A DNA stretch of 64,000 nucleotides from DATFVJ01 sp963851085 (GTDB lineage Bacteria; Actinomycetota; Actinomycetes; Streptosporangiales; Streptosporangiaceae), in the NCBI GenBank assembly GCA_963851085.1, contig CAWKNX010000001.1:186001-250000 (forward strand). The letters run 5' to 3'. The translations under genes were made by a program, and so were the position numbers. Below, one piece after another: positions 55,590 through 64,000 of this stretch. The notes under the pieces were generated by a model. The model was not told the origin of the DNA and searched no databases. It saw nothing but the letters and a program-made list of their open reading frames with translations. Every line of letters begins with the position of its first letter. Position 1 is the stretch's first letter.

Positions 55590-56340
55590 CGGAACAGATC
55601 AGCCTCGTTCTGTGCGCTGAACCGGCACCATCGCGCGGGCGCGGCTTGGCCCGAGCGGGCAGGAAGGCAGGCGCGACTACCGCGACGGCCAGTGTCACGG
55701 CCAGGCCGGCAAGCTCGGTGACGGCGAGCCCGTGGATGAACGCGGCGCGGGCGGCGGCAAGACCCTCGCCGGCGGGGCCGCCGAGCTGGCGGGCGGCGGT
55801 GAGGGCATCGCCGAGGTTGCGGGCGGCTGCCGCGGCGGCTGTGGGCAGCCCATGCACCACGCCCGTCATCGGCGTCGCGTAACCACCGGCCAGGACGCTG
55901 CCGAGCACGGCCACCCGAGCGCGCCGCCCAGTTCGATGGTGGTGTCGTTGGTCGCTGAGCCGACCCCGGCCTTGGCTTTGGGCAGCGAGCCAAGAATCGA
56001 CTCGGTGGCGGACGAGCAGACCAGGCCCGCACCAGCCCCGAACAGTGCCCGCGCCGTGGCTGCCCGGCCGTGGCCCGAGGCCACGGTGACGGTCGCCATG
56101 GCCGCGAAGTCGGCGCGGACGGTCGTCATGCCGGTGACGACCTCGAGCTTGGTGCCGAACCGGGCGACCAGCCGGGCCGACAGCGGTGCCATCACCATGA
56201 CGCCGATCACGGTCGGCAGCATCCGGATGCCGGCCTGCAGCGTTGTGTAGCCGAGCACGAACTGCAGGAACTGGGTCAGCAGGAACAGGGTGCCGACGAA
56301 GGCGAAGTTCACCAGCGTCACCGCGGCGCCCGCAGCGCTG
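55590..56340 (-). pseudogene. MFS drug transporter C-terminal half, frameshifted
   Basis: The minus strand reads VTLVNFAFVGTLFLLTQFLQ, FVLGYTTLQAGIRMLPTVIG, VMVMAPLSARLVARFGTKLE, LPKAKAGVGSATNDTTIELG, then after a shift near 55905 VAVLGSVLAGGYATPMTG and AFIHGLAVTELAGLAVTLAV. These are helices 7-14 of a DHA2 (EmrB/QacA) exporter. The N-terminal half is absent. The region joins directly to the FAD-oxidase remnant. Confidence 0.65.
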
Positions 56341-56344
56341 AACC

Positions 56345-56530
56345 GCGGGTTGCGGAAGTAGCGCAGTTTCGGTCGCGGCCGGCCCGAGCCCGGCCCCGGT
56401 GACCAGCGTGACCGCGTGCGTGCGCGCGTGCTTGCTCGTCGCGGTCAGGCAGTCCCCGTACCGCCGGCCATTCGCTCGCTATGTCCACATAGGGCAATTT
56501 GGCGGCGAGGCAGGCATCGATCACCGGACC
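56345..56530 (-). pseudogene. saccharopine dehydrogenase-like remnant
   Basis: The minus strand reads VIDACLAAKLPYVDIASEWP and AV, then in the next frame CLTATSKHARTHAVTLVTGA and GLGPAATETALL. This fits the junction between the Rossmann and catalytic parts of saccharopine dehydrogenase-like proteins ('..V.ACLAA...YVDIA.E....'). Both ends are lost. Confidence 0.45.
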
Positions 56531-56694
56531 GGCCCCGCCGGGCGAACGAGCCAGCTACCAACGAGTAAGGTTCCAGGCGAAGGAATCGAAGATTACCGCA
56601 TGGATGTACCTGGCCGGTACGGGAAAGAACGTTTGACCGCCATGTTGAGGCGTTAACGAACATGCGCTCATCGGCATTATGCGGGTGATCGTTG

Positions 56695-57006
56695 TCAAGC
56701 TGATCGTGCGTTGTTCCGGTAGCGGCGTGCCGCTGTGGTGGTGGTGGTGGTGAGGAGCTCGCCGATCTGGGTCCAGGTGAGTTCCTGGTCGCGGGCGTCG
56801 TGGACGGCTTCGGGCCGGAGCTGGGTGGCTTGGGCGATGAGGCTGGCCAGGGCGTGCTGCCGGACGGCGGAATCGCCGAGCCAGTAGGCGGTGCGCTGGC
56901 GGGCGAGGTTGCCGGTTGCTTCGGTGAGGATCTGCGGGCTGTCGTCGCCGGCGGTGGGTACGGGCAGCTGGCCGGGGCGGGTGAGGTGCAGTGGCGGGCG
57001 GTTCAT
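56695..57006 (-). CDS. TnpC-like small protein of a Tn554-type recombinase module
   Basis: A 103-residue protein from ATG 57006, overlapping the stop of the upstream recombinase remnant (ATGA). Segments GNLARQRTAYWLGDSAVRQH, ALASLIAQATQLRPEAVHDA and RDQELTWTQIGELL form a helical protein with a possible helix-turn-helix near the end. A poly-Thr run (TTTTTT) sits near the C-terminus. Small proteins of this type follow tyrosine recombinases in Tn554-like transposons of actinobacteria. Confidence 0.5.
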   Translation of the reverse strand: MNRPPLHLTRPGQLPVPTAGDDSPQILTEATGNLARQRTAYWLGDSAVRQHALASLIAQATQLRPEAVHDARDQELTWTQIGELLTTTTTTAARRYRNNARSA

Positions 57007-57330
57007 GATGCGTCCTGGTCGAGGCGGGTGAGCAGCGAGGCGAACAGTTGCCCGCGGTGGCCTTGGTGGCTGGCGATGGCGTCGTCGTGCTGGGCTTGCA
57101 GGACGGGGCGGAACTCGATGCTGGTCTGGAAGTAGCTGCAGGTTTCGCAGATGGATTCGTAGGCGCAGTCCAGCTGGGGTGGCCGGGTGCACCGGCCGTT
57201 GCCGAGGAGGCGGTGGTGCTCGCGGCGCAGCCGGGCCATCTTCGGCCCGATCGCGTCGGCGGGGAACTGGGCGGGCTGGCCGTAGAGGGCTTCGACTTTT
57301 TCTGTGACGCAGAGGGCCTGCGGCGTGCGC
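57003..57330 (-). pseudogene. Tn554-type tyrosine recombinase C-terminal remnant
   Basis: The minus strand reads LCVTEKVEALYGQPAQFPAD, AIGPKMARLRREHHRLLGNG and RCTRPPQLDCAYESICETCS, then YFQTSIEFRPVLQAQHDDAI and a stop at 57003. The C-x13-C-x2-C-type cysteines and the 'FQTSIEFRP.L..QHDDA' tail are known from large site-specific recombinases of the TnpA/TnpB type. The catalytic Arg/His/Tyr region is missing; the frame breaks at about 57335. Confidence 0.5.
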
Positions 57331-57526
57331 CTTGCACAGATCGCCGATTCCGTTCAGGTGCCTTTCGATGGGCCCGGCCGCGTGCGGGCGCACAGATTGC
57401 CCTGTTCTGGCGGCAGGGTCGCCGGATCGTCAGGCCTGGCGGTGGCGCGGGCCGACCCTTTATGATGCTGCGGAATTCAGCGATCGTGCCTTCCGCGAGC
57501 TCAGCAGATGGGTGCAGGCTGAGGGC

Positions 57527-60417
57527 ATGAGCCGGATGGTGGGACGGGACGCCGAGTGCGCCGTGCTCCGCCACCGCCTGACCGCCCCGCACGGCGGCCC
57601 AGGGGCCATCGTCTTGGTTGCCGGAGAAGCCGGAGTTGGGAAGACCGCGCTGGTCGAGCATGTTCTGGCCGACGCCACCGCGCCGACGCTGTATGGACGG
57701 GCGGCTGAGTGGGCGGCCAGGGCTTATGACGTGCTGGCTGGCGCGCTCCGCCCGGTCATTCGTGGCACTGGTGAGCCAGTCCCGGACCTTCTCGCGCAGA
57801 TCATCCCCGAGTTGGGTGCCCCGCCGCCCGAGCCGGACCCCGCGGCACTGGCGGCGGCTGTCTGCTCGGTCCTGACCGGCGCGGCCGGGGACCGGCAGGT
57901 GGCCCTGTTCCTCGACGACCTGCAGTGGGCCGACGAGGCTACTCTCGGTCTGCTGCCTGCCCTGGCTGATGCGGGTAGCGGCCTGCCCGTCACCGTGATC
58001 GGCTGTTACCGCAGCGACGAGCTTCCGCGCGGCCATCGCCTCCGGTCCATCCGGGCACTGCTGCGGCGAAATCATCAGCTCACCGAGATCGAGCTCGCGC
58101 CACTCAGTGACGAGGACGTGACGCGGATGCTGGCCGCACTGCTCGGGGCGGTGCCGCAACCGGCGCTGGCGGCAGCGGTGGCTGGGCGGGCTGACGGGCT
58201 CCCGTTCGCTGTCGAGGAACTGGCCTTCGCGCTTCGCGATGGCGGCCACCTCGCCTACAGCGACGGCACGGTCATGCTCGCGGGCACGGGCGCCGCACCG
58301 GTACCCGATGGAATCCGGGAGGCAGTGTTGTTGCGGGCCGCGCGGCTGACCGACGAGGAGCGCGCTCTCGTGGAAGCTGCCGCCGTGGCCGGTAACGAGT
58401 TCGACATCGATACCATCGTCGCGGCCACTGGCGTGCCGGCCTGGCCCGACGGGTTCACCGGGTCGGGGCTCTTGACCGATAGCGGGGACGGACGGGCCGC
58501 CTTCCGCCATCCGCTGACCCGGGAAGCCGCCTACGCCGATATCCCATGGTCGCGCCGTCGGCGCCTGCACCGGGCGCTGGCCGGAACGCTGACCGCTGAC
58601 CGGGCTGCACCGTCCCTGATCGCGGCGCATCTGCTGGCCGCGAGGGATTTCGAGCCGGCCAGGCGCGCTCTGGTCGCGGCGGCCGAGCAGCATTGCGCAG
58701 TCCACGCTTACCGGGATGCCGCCCACGCGCTGCGGATGGCACTCGATTCCTGGCCGTCCGACGAGGAGGACGACACCCGTCTCCTTGTCATCGACCGGCT
58801 CGCCAGGTGCGCGGAGATGTGCGCGGAGTACGCCGATGCGGTGACGCTGCTCCGCGAACTGGCCGGAGGCCACCAGCGACGTGGCGATAACCATGCCCTG
58901 GCCGTTGCTCACCGGCGGCTGGCCCTGGCGCACGAGCTGCGCGGCCAGTGGGAATCTGCGCTGGCCGCACGCGAGGCCGCGGCCCTGGCGTTCTCGGCCG
59001 CCGGCCTGCCCGCCGAGGCGGCCATCGACCGTCTCGCTGTGGCGACCCACCTGCGCTCCGCGGCTAGCTACTCGGTGGCCCTGGCCACGCTGGGTGCCGT
59101 CTACGACGACGCGCAATCGGCCGGCCGCCGGATCTGCTGCTGCGCGCCCAGGGTCTGCGGGGCAATGTGCTGTCGCGCCTGGGCAGGTCACGCGAGGGAA
59201 TCGCCACTGTCCGTGCGGCACTGGACCAGGCGCTCGCTGGATCACTCCCCGACACTGCGGCCGAGCTGCAGCAACGGCTGGCCGACGCGATCGAGCATTC
59301 CGGCGACTACCGGGCCGCGAAGACCGCGTATGCCGCCGCGTACCAGTATTGCGACGCCCACGGCCCCAATGACGTGGCTGAGCTGTGCCGTGCTTGCGCC
59401 ACGGCAGTCTTGTTCTCCTGCGGCGAGTGGGACCGTGCGGCGGGCGTGTGCGAGGACGTGCTCGCCTCGGCGTGCCCGGCGCACGCCCGTGCGGTGAGCA
59501 CCGGCATTCTCGGCTTGGTGCACGCCCTGCGGGGAGCGGCAAGGCTGGCCCGGCCATTGCTGCTGGAGAGCAACCTGACCGCCACCCGGATCGAGCTCAC
59601 CGCAATGGAGTTGTTCTCTTCGTGGGGCCTGTGCATCCTGGACGACGCTACAGGCGGGCACGACGCTGCCGCTGACCGAGCCGAGCGGATGCTCATTCGG
59701 CATTCGCGGACGCAAGAGCGGCACTATAGCGTGGCCATCCTGCAGTGGCTGGCCACCTTCTTCACCGAGCACAGCCTCACCACAGACGCTCGGGCCTGTG
59801 CCGCGGTCCTGTCTGAAATTGCGGAGGCCACCGGCCAGCCGGAGGCCGTCGCGGCGCTCGCCCACGCTCGCGGTGAGACGCTGCTGGCGGATGAGCCGGA
59901 AGCTGCCGCGCGGGAACTGCGCCGGGCGGCCGAGATGTTCGGCCACCTGGACCTTCCGCTCGAGACAGCGCAAGCCCAGCGCCGCGCGGCCACTGCGGCG
60001 CTGCAGTTGGGTGAGCAAATCCGGGCACGGGAACTTCTGCACGCGGCCTATGCCACTGCCGGGTCGCTCGGTGCCCGTCAGCTCCGCGAGAATTGCGCGG
60101 CGGCGCTTAGCAAGCTGGGCGGCAAGCCCCGCCAGCGGGCATCCGCGAATCGCGCGATGGCCGGTCTCACCGACCGGGAGATGGACGTGATGCTGCTCGT
60201 CGCCGAGGGCAACACCAGCAGGCAGATCGGTGAAGCTCTGTTCATCAGCCCGCGGACCGTCGAGATGCACGTACAGGGCAGCCTGCTGAAGCTGCAGTGC
60301 CGCACCAGGGCCGAAGCCGTGCGGCGGCTGGCTGAGCTCGAGGCACTGCCCACAGACAGACCCGGCCGCCCGGCGCGCATCCTGGCAAGGAAGCCGCCCC
60401 CCGGCCCCGTCCGGTAA
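57527..60417 (+). pseudogene. large ATP-binding LuxR-family (LAL) regulator, frameshifted
   Basis: Together the two frames make one protein of about 960 residues. ATG 57527 (MSRMVGRDAECAVLRHRL) opens the AAA-type ATPase: Walker A GEAGVGKTAL and Walker B LFLDDLQWAD, then TPR-like repeats. Near 59128 the frame must move by one base from DAQSAG to RPDLLLRAQGLRGNVL. More TPR-like helices follow, then the LuxR helix-turn-helix GLTDREMDVMLLVAEGNTSR with QIGEALFISPRTVEMHVQGS, stop 60417. Such regulators switch on sugar or antibiotic genes. Apart from the one indel the gene is intact, so an assembly error is plausible. Confidence 0.8.
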
Positions 60418-60605
60418 GCCAATCCGGTCCTGACGTCCGCGTTCGGCTGCCAGGCTCTGGCCGAACCCGCACCAGCATAGAAACGTGCCGAAACAAGCAC
60501 TGAACCTGGTAGCTGGTAACAGGCTGAGTCAAAGCAGATGGTTCACGGTGAGAACCCCCGCACCCCAGCCCGGAAGGCGGGGCGGCCACACTGCTGCCGG
60601 GACGG

Positions 60606-60628
60606 ACTAGTACTACAGGGCTAGATCT
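60606..60628 (+). repeat. IS701-like inverted repeat, left
   Basis: ACTAGTACTACAGGGCTAGA+TCT. Its complement matches 63719-63742 with one mismatch and one gap. The TAG stop of the transposase lies inside it. Confidence 0.75.
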
Positions 60629-60793
60629 GCATCGCCTGTAGGCGCAGGCGTCGCCTGAAATGGTGGGCCCGGGCATTGGCCTGATGTTCGCGACGCCAGA
60701 CGGACCAGCGAAGCCCCAGGTAGATTGCCTGGTCGTCTTTGCCGATGAGGTTGAACAGGCGCCGGACCTCGCTGGTGGTGAGCCTGATCAGGC
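60621..60793 (-). pseudogene. IS701-like transposase, separated C-terminal end
   Basis: The minus strand reads RLIRLTTSEVRRLFNLIGKD, DQAIYLGLRWSVWRREHQAN and ARAHHFRRRLRLQAMQI, then TAG. This is the basic tail that IS701-family transposases have after their last catalytic helix ('LI.LT..E.RRL.....W..WRR.HQ..AR..H..RR'). It is cut at the 8-bp duplication by the IS66-like element and belongs to the N-terminal part at 62490-63671. Confidence 0.7.
60786..60793 (+). repeat. 8-bp target site duplication, left copy
   Basis: GATCAGGC directly before the left end (GTAACCAGTCA) of the IS66-like element; identical to 62411-62418. Eight bases is the known IS66-family duplication length. Confidence 0.85.
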
Positions 60794-62410
60794 GTAACCA
60801 GTCACACCCCTTGCTGATCTGCGGCGTGTCGGTGCTGGCGTCCGGGTTTGTGATCATGTTTGGGTTCGGGGGTGTCGCATCCTGAGGAGCCGTCGTATGA
60901 GCAGCTGGCTGCCCGGGTTGCGGAGCTGCTGGCGCTGGTGGCGCAGCAGGGTACGTTGATCGAGTCGCTGCAGGCCGAGGCGGCGGCGTTGCGGCGGCAG
61001 GCAGGCCGCGATTCGTCGAACTCGTCGCAACCGCCCAGTCAGGACGGTCCGGCGGCCACAGCGAAGGCGAAAGCGGGCAAGCGGGGAGCACGGCGGGCGC
61101 GGCCGGGTCGTGGCCAGGGCGGGCAGAAGGGCCACCCGGGAACGGGCCTGGAGCGGGTTGCGGTCCCGGATGAGACCCGGGTACTGGAGCCGGAGGCGTG
61201 CGCGGGCTGTGGTGGTGACCTGGCCGGTGCGCCGGGACGGATTGCTTCCAGCGTGCAGGTCTTCGACCTGCCGGTGATCGCGCTGAGGGTGACGGAGTAC
61301 CTGATGATGCGCCGGTCGTGCGGGTGCGGGCATGCCACGACCGCGCCTGCCCCGCCCGGGGTGCGTGGCGGGCCGACGTGCTACGGCGTGAATGTGGAGG
61401 CCGCCGCGACGCTGCTGGCCTCCACGGATGTGATCGGGATCGAGCGGGCAGCGGACCTGATGAGCACCCTGCTGGGCGCGCCGGTGTCGACGGGGTTCGT
61501 CTCGGCCTGCCTGGTCCGCCTGGATGCGGCGTTGCTGGCCGCCGGGTTCGAAGAAGCCCTCAAGGACGCGCTGAAAGCGGCGGACGTGCTGGGCACCGAC
61601 GAATCCCCCGCCCCGCTGACCACCGAAGCCACCCGGCAGGAGGACTGCGGCAACCCGCACGTGTACACGGTGCGCACCATGCACGCCTACACCGCCGGCG
61701 GGGCGGACCTGGTCTGGTACGGCGCGGCCGGCAACCGCACCAAGCCCTCCATCACCGGCTTCGGAATCCTCGACGGCTTCCGCGGGGTCCTGGTCCGTGA
61801 CGACTACGGCGGCTACCTCAGCTACGACACCCAGCTAGCTGGTGTCCAGCAATGCCTGGCCCACCTCTACAGGTACCTAGACGACGCCCACGCGACCGGC
61901 CCGGAAGCACAGGTGTGGACCAGGCAGGCCGGCGACGCCCTGCGCGAGGCCGCAGCAGCGGTCAAGACCGCCCGCAACGCCGGCCACACCAGCCTCGACC
62001 CCGTCCTGCTGACCGGCCTGCGCCACCGCTACGACCAGGCCGTCGTGGCCGGGATCTCAGCCAACCTGTCCCGCCGATGGCACAAGGGCAACCACCCCGG
62101 CCTCGTCCTGGCCAGACGGCTGAAACGCAAGGCCAGCCAGGTGTGGCTGTTCGCCAGCCGCTTCGACGTACCCCCGACGAACAACGGGTCGGAGAACGCG
62201 ATCCGCGGCTACAAGCTCGCCGCGAAGATCAGCGGCTGCTGGCGGACCCTGGCCACCCTGCAACGCCACTGCCGCATCCGCTCCTACCTCACCAGCGCCC
62301 GCAACCACGGCCACCACCCCCTGGCCGCCATCCGCGACGCCCTGGCCAGAATCTGCTGGATGCCACCAACCCCAGCATGATCAACTAACCGGACACCCCT
62401 GACTGCTTAC
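60794..62410 (+). mobile_element. IS66-like insertion sequence (single transposase)
   Basis: The element spans 1617 bases. Its ends read inward GTAACCAGTCA and, from the right, GTAAGCAGTCA: ten of eleven identical and beginning GTAA as usual for IS66. It is flanked by the exact duplication GATCAGGC. It carries only the tnpC-type transposase, no tnpA/tnpB. Perfect duplication and intact gene suggest a recent insertion. Confidence 0.85.
60872..62380 (+). CDS. IS66-family transposase (TnpC type)
   Basis: A 502-residue transposase from GTG 60872 (TTG 60860 would add four residues). An N-terminal coiled coil (YEQLAARVAELLALVAQQGT) is followed by the typical NSSQPPSQDG and a basic linker. A zinc finger-like block (CAGCGGDL, then SCGCGHAT) and the DDE core follow: LGTDESPAPL, LVRDDYGGYLSY and NNGSENAIRGYKL with the catalytic Glu. 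The frame is intact from end to end, so it may be active. Confidence 0.92.
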   Translation: MSHPEEPSYEQLAARVAELLALVAQQGTLIESLQAEAAALRRQAGRDSSNSSQPPSQDGPAATAKAKAGKRGARRARPGRGQGGQKGHPGTGLERVAVPDETRVLEPEACAGCGGDLAGAPGRIASSVQVFDLPVIALRVTEYLMMRRSCGCGHATTAPAPPGVRGGPTCYGVNVEAAATLLASTDVIGIERAADLMSTLLGAPVSTGFVSACLVRLDAALLAAGFEEALKDALKAADVLGTDESPAPLTTEATRQEDCGNPHVYTVRTMHAYTAGGADLVWYGAAGNRTKPSITGFGILDGFRGVLVRDDYGGYLSYDTQLAGVQQCLAHLYRYLDDAHATGPEAQVWTRQAGDALREAAAAVKTARNAGHTSLDPVLLTGLRHRYDQAVVAGISANLSRRWHKGNHPGLVLARRLKRKASQVWLFASRFDVPPTNNGSENAIRGYKLAAKISGCWRTLATLQRHCRIRSYLTSARNHGHHPLAAIRDALARICWMPPTPA

Positions 62411-62418
62411 GATCAGGC
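62411..62418 (+). repeat. 8-bp target site duplication, right copy
   Basis: GATCAGGC immediately after the right end of the IS66-like element; identical to 60786-60793. Confidence 0.85.
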
Positions 62419-62489
62419 GGCGGGGCCCGCGTGCGGGAGGCGGGGTGGTGTTCTGTGGTTCTTTTTCCTTGTCTGGGTGTTTTGTGCCG

Positions 62490-63671
62490 TCAGGTCGCTG
62501 TGGTTGTCCACAGGTGGTGGGTCCCCTTTTTAGATTTGTGTCTCATGACCGCGAGAAAGGCCAGGGCGAGCATGGCGAGGGTGATGTGCCTGTACCAGGC
62601 GTGGTAGCGGCGGACCTGGTAGTTGTCCAGTCCTGCCTCACCTTTCGCTGCTTCGAATGATTCTTCGATGGGCCAGCGCATTCCGGCTGCCCGGACGAGT
62701 TCCCCGAAGCTTTCTTTTCGTGGGTTGTGGCAGTGGTAGTAGGCGAGTTCGCCGTCATCGATGGAGCGCCGGATCATGTACTGGTGACCGGGCTGTCCGG
62801 TGTTGATCAGTGCCCAGTCGTAGACGCGGAATCCTTTGCTGCCGATGCCGCAGGACCGGCGCTGCCAGTCGTGGGGCCGTACTTGCTGGGCGGCTTGCTC
62901 GATGGTTTGCTTACGGTCCTCCGGGCCGGTGAGCCCGGTGTTTTTCGGGATGGCCATCACATAGGAGATCTCGCGTTCTTCCAGGAATGCGCGCAGGCCG
63001 GGGTTCTGCCCGAATTCCTCGTCGGCCACAAACCAGGCGAACGGCACCCCGGCGTCCTGTGCCCGCGCGATCATGGCAGCTGCCTGCTGCGGGCGTGTGG
63101 CGAACTCCAGGTCCCCGGGGATGCCCGCTTCGGCGCACCGGTCCCGGTCGCCGAACCATGAATGCTCCGGTACATACAATTCACGGTCGATCAGGACGCG
63201 GTCGCCGGACGTGTTGGCGTAGCCCAGGAACGTGCCGATCTGGCAGTTGTCGACGCGTCCCAGCGTCCCCGAATACTGCCGTTGAACACCGGCTGATTTC
63301 CGGCCTTTCTTTGCGAATCCTGTCGGGTCGGCGATCAGCACTCCGCGCGGATCAGCGAAATGCTCCATCGCGTAGCCGCGGACGAGATCCCGCAGCCGGC
63401 CGGAGTCCCACGGCGTAAGGTTCAGGAATCGCTGGAGTGCCTTCGGCTCATGCAGGCCGGCATACTCGGCGATCGTCCACCCGTTCTTGCGTTCCAAAGG
63501 AGCAAGCAGGCCCCGGAGATATCGCACAGCATGGGCGCGGGAATCCGTACGGTAGAACAGCGGCCCGGTTCGCGCGCAGATATCATTGAACTCCGCATCC
63601 CACGCGGCAAGGTCTTCTCTTCTCACCGCCTCGTCCGGGAGGTCAGCCTGTTCTGAGGGGAGTATGGTCAT
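62490..63671 (-). pseudogene. IS701-like transposase, main N-terminal part
   Basis: A 393-residue frame from ATG 63671 (MTILPSEQADLPDEAVRRED). IS701 landmarks are FNDICARTGPLFYRTDSRAH, RGLLAPLERKNGWTIAEYAG, the first Asp in LIADPTGFAKKGRKSAGVQR, then QYSGTLGRVDNCQIGTFLGY, the second Asp in FAWFVADEEFGQNPGLRAFL and the Glu in MRWPIEESFEAAKGEAGLDN. It ends GTHHLWTTTAT at 62490. The true C-terminus continues in the +1 frame (KEPQNTTPPPARGPRRLIRL) and is then cut by the IS66-like element. So the transposase is doubly broken. Confidence 0.8.
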
Positions 63672-63718
63672 GCTTCTAACAATGGCACGAACAGCGCCCG
63701 GATTCACTAACAACATCG

Positions 63719-63742
63719 AGATCTAGCCCTGCTAGTACCAGT
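63719..63742 (+). repeat. IS701-like inverted repeat, right
   Basis: AGATCTAGCCCTGCTAGTAC+CAGT, partner of 60606-60628. It lies 48 bases upstream of the transposase ATG. Confidence 0.75.
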
Positions 63743-64000
63743 GAGGCTCCGCCTCAGACCGCCAAGCGATGTGGTTGACCTGCGTAAATAACGGAACCGT
63801 TCGAACTCGGCGCAGGCTCACGCAGGGACCTGCGGTCAAGATCGGCTGACCGCCGCCGCCCGCTGCGCCAAGGTCCGGCCGATGTATGCGGCCGGTCGTG
63901 CCACTCAAAGTGGCTGGTCAGGACTCTGCCTGCAGATGTGGAGCGGGCGTCTCCGACGGTACGCCGCCCGAAAACTTGACTCAAGTGTGCAGAAGTTGGG
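63743..64000. other. terminal stretch without supported gene
   Basis: The last 258 bases hold only weak frames. A minor inverted pair CCTGCG (about 63780) and CGCAGG (about 63812) brackets AACGGAACCGTTCGAA-like palindromic sequence, which might be an end of another element. Confidence 0.3.

Larger units (their letters stand above)
60606..63742 (-). mobile_element. IS701-like insertion sequence, interrupted by an IS66-like element
   Basis: Terminal inverted repeats are seen at 60606-60628 and 63719-63742 (AGATCTAGCCCTG+TAGTAC.AGT, one mismatch and one gap). The transposase reads on the minus strand from 63671; its C-terminal end lies at 60621-60785 on the far side of the inserted element. Without the insert and one copy of the target duplication the element would be about 1.5 kb, normal for this family. 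Confidence 0.75.

Noticed and set aside
54934..55914. A 326-residue protein joining transporter and oxidase sequence
   Set aside because: The N-terminal 90 residues are MFS helices and the C-terminal 170 residues are an FAD-oxidase core, with junk between them; a fusion of two remnants is simpler than a real gene.
56555..59557. Minus-strand open frame of 1000 codons
   Set aside because: It is the antisense shadow of the LuxR-type regulator and of the Tn554-type genes in another frame; Arg/Pro-rich with no family features.

Overview
This is a 64 kb piece of a high-GC actinobacterial chromosome. The gene content supports this: two wax ester synthase/diacylglycerol acyltransferase (WS/DGAT) paralogues, an NDMA-type alcohol dehydrogenase, an F420-type luciferase-like oxidoreductase, a Methyltransf_19-type methyltransferase remnant, an RsbW-like ATPase, a large ATP-binding LuxR regulator, frequent GTG starts and several possibly leaderless genes. 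A soil actinomycete is the best guess; the genus cannot be read from the sequence.

Layout. 0-9.5 kb: a broken acetyl-CoA synthetase, a broken small gene, a GNAT, a TPR protein, WS/DGAT 1 (-), an alpha/beta hydrolase, an NTF2-like protein, an AT-richer patch with DnaA-box-like 9-mers, a small Cys-rich protein with a 21-bp tandem repeat, and an RsbW-like ATPase. 9.9-14.2 kb: alcohol dehydrogenase, then the most striking unit of the window, an overlapping operon of a globin-FAD/NAD reductase, a small helical protein and a bacterial nitric oxide synthase, ending in a truncated flavin-type (PPOX) gene. 14.4-22 kb: a secreted or anchored propeller-like protein, an LLM oxidoreductase, a PRC-barrel protein, a tiny membrane protein, a fatty acid desaturase, WS/DGAT 2, a cold shock protein and a CBS protein. 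22.5-25.8 kb: an ABC-2 exporter operon with one frameshifted permease. 26-29 kb: small proteins and nested transposase remnants. 29.5-37.8 kb: a K+ channel, an acyl-CoA synthetase, a CotH-like kinase beside a propeller protein, and a VOC protein. 37-43.5 kb: a graveyard of gene and transposase fragments around an SDR and a nuclease-like gene. 44.3-49.5 kb: a two-component system divergent from a MacB-type ABC exporter. 50-54 kb: duplicated araC-VOC units and a CapA-like protein. 54-57.3 kb: a second graveyard. 57.5-60.4 kb: a frameshifted LuxR-type giant regulator. 60.6-63.7 kb: an IS701-like element split by an IS66-like element, with inverted repeats and an exact 8-bp target duplication.

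Working together. WS/DGAT 1 and 2, the desaturase, the acyl-CoA synthetase and the hydrolase suggest storage-lipid metabolism. The globin-reductase and NO synthase genes overlap in one operon and probably act on the same NO chemistry. Many genes carry one single-base frameshift. Either this region is decaying under heavy IS activity or the assembly has residual indel errors; raw reads would separate the two.
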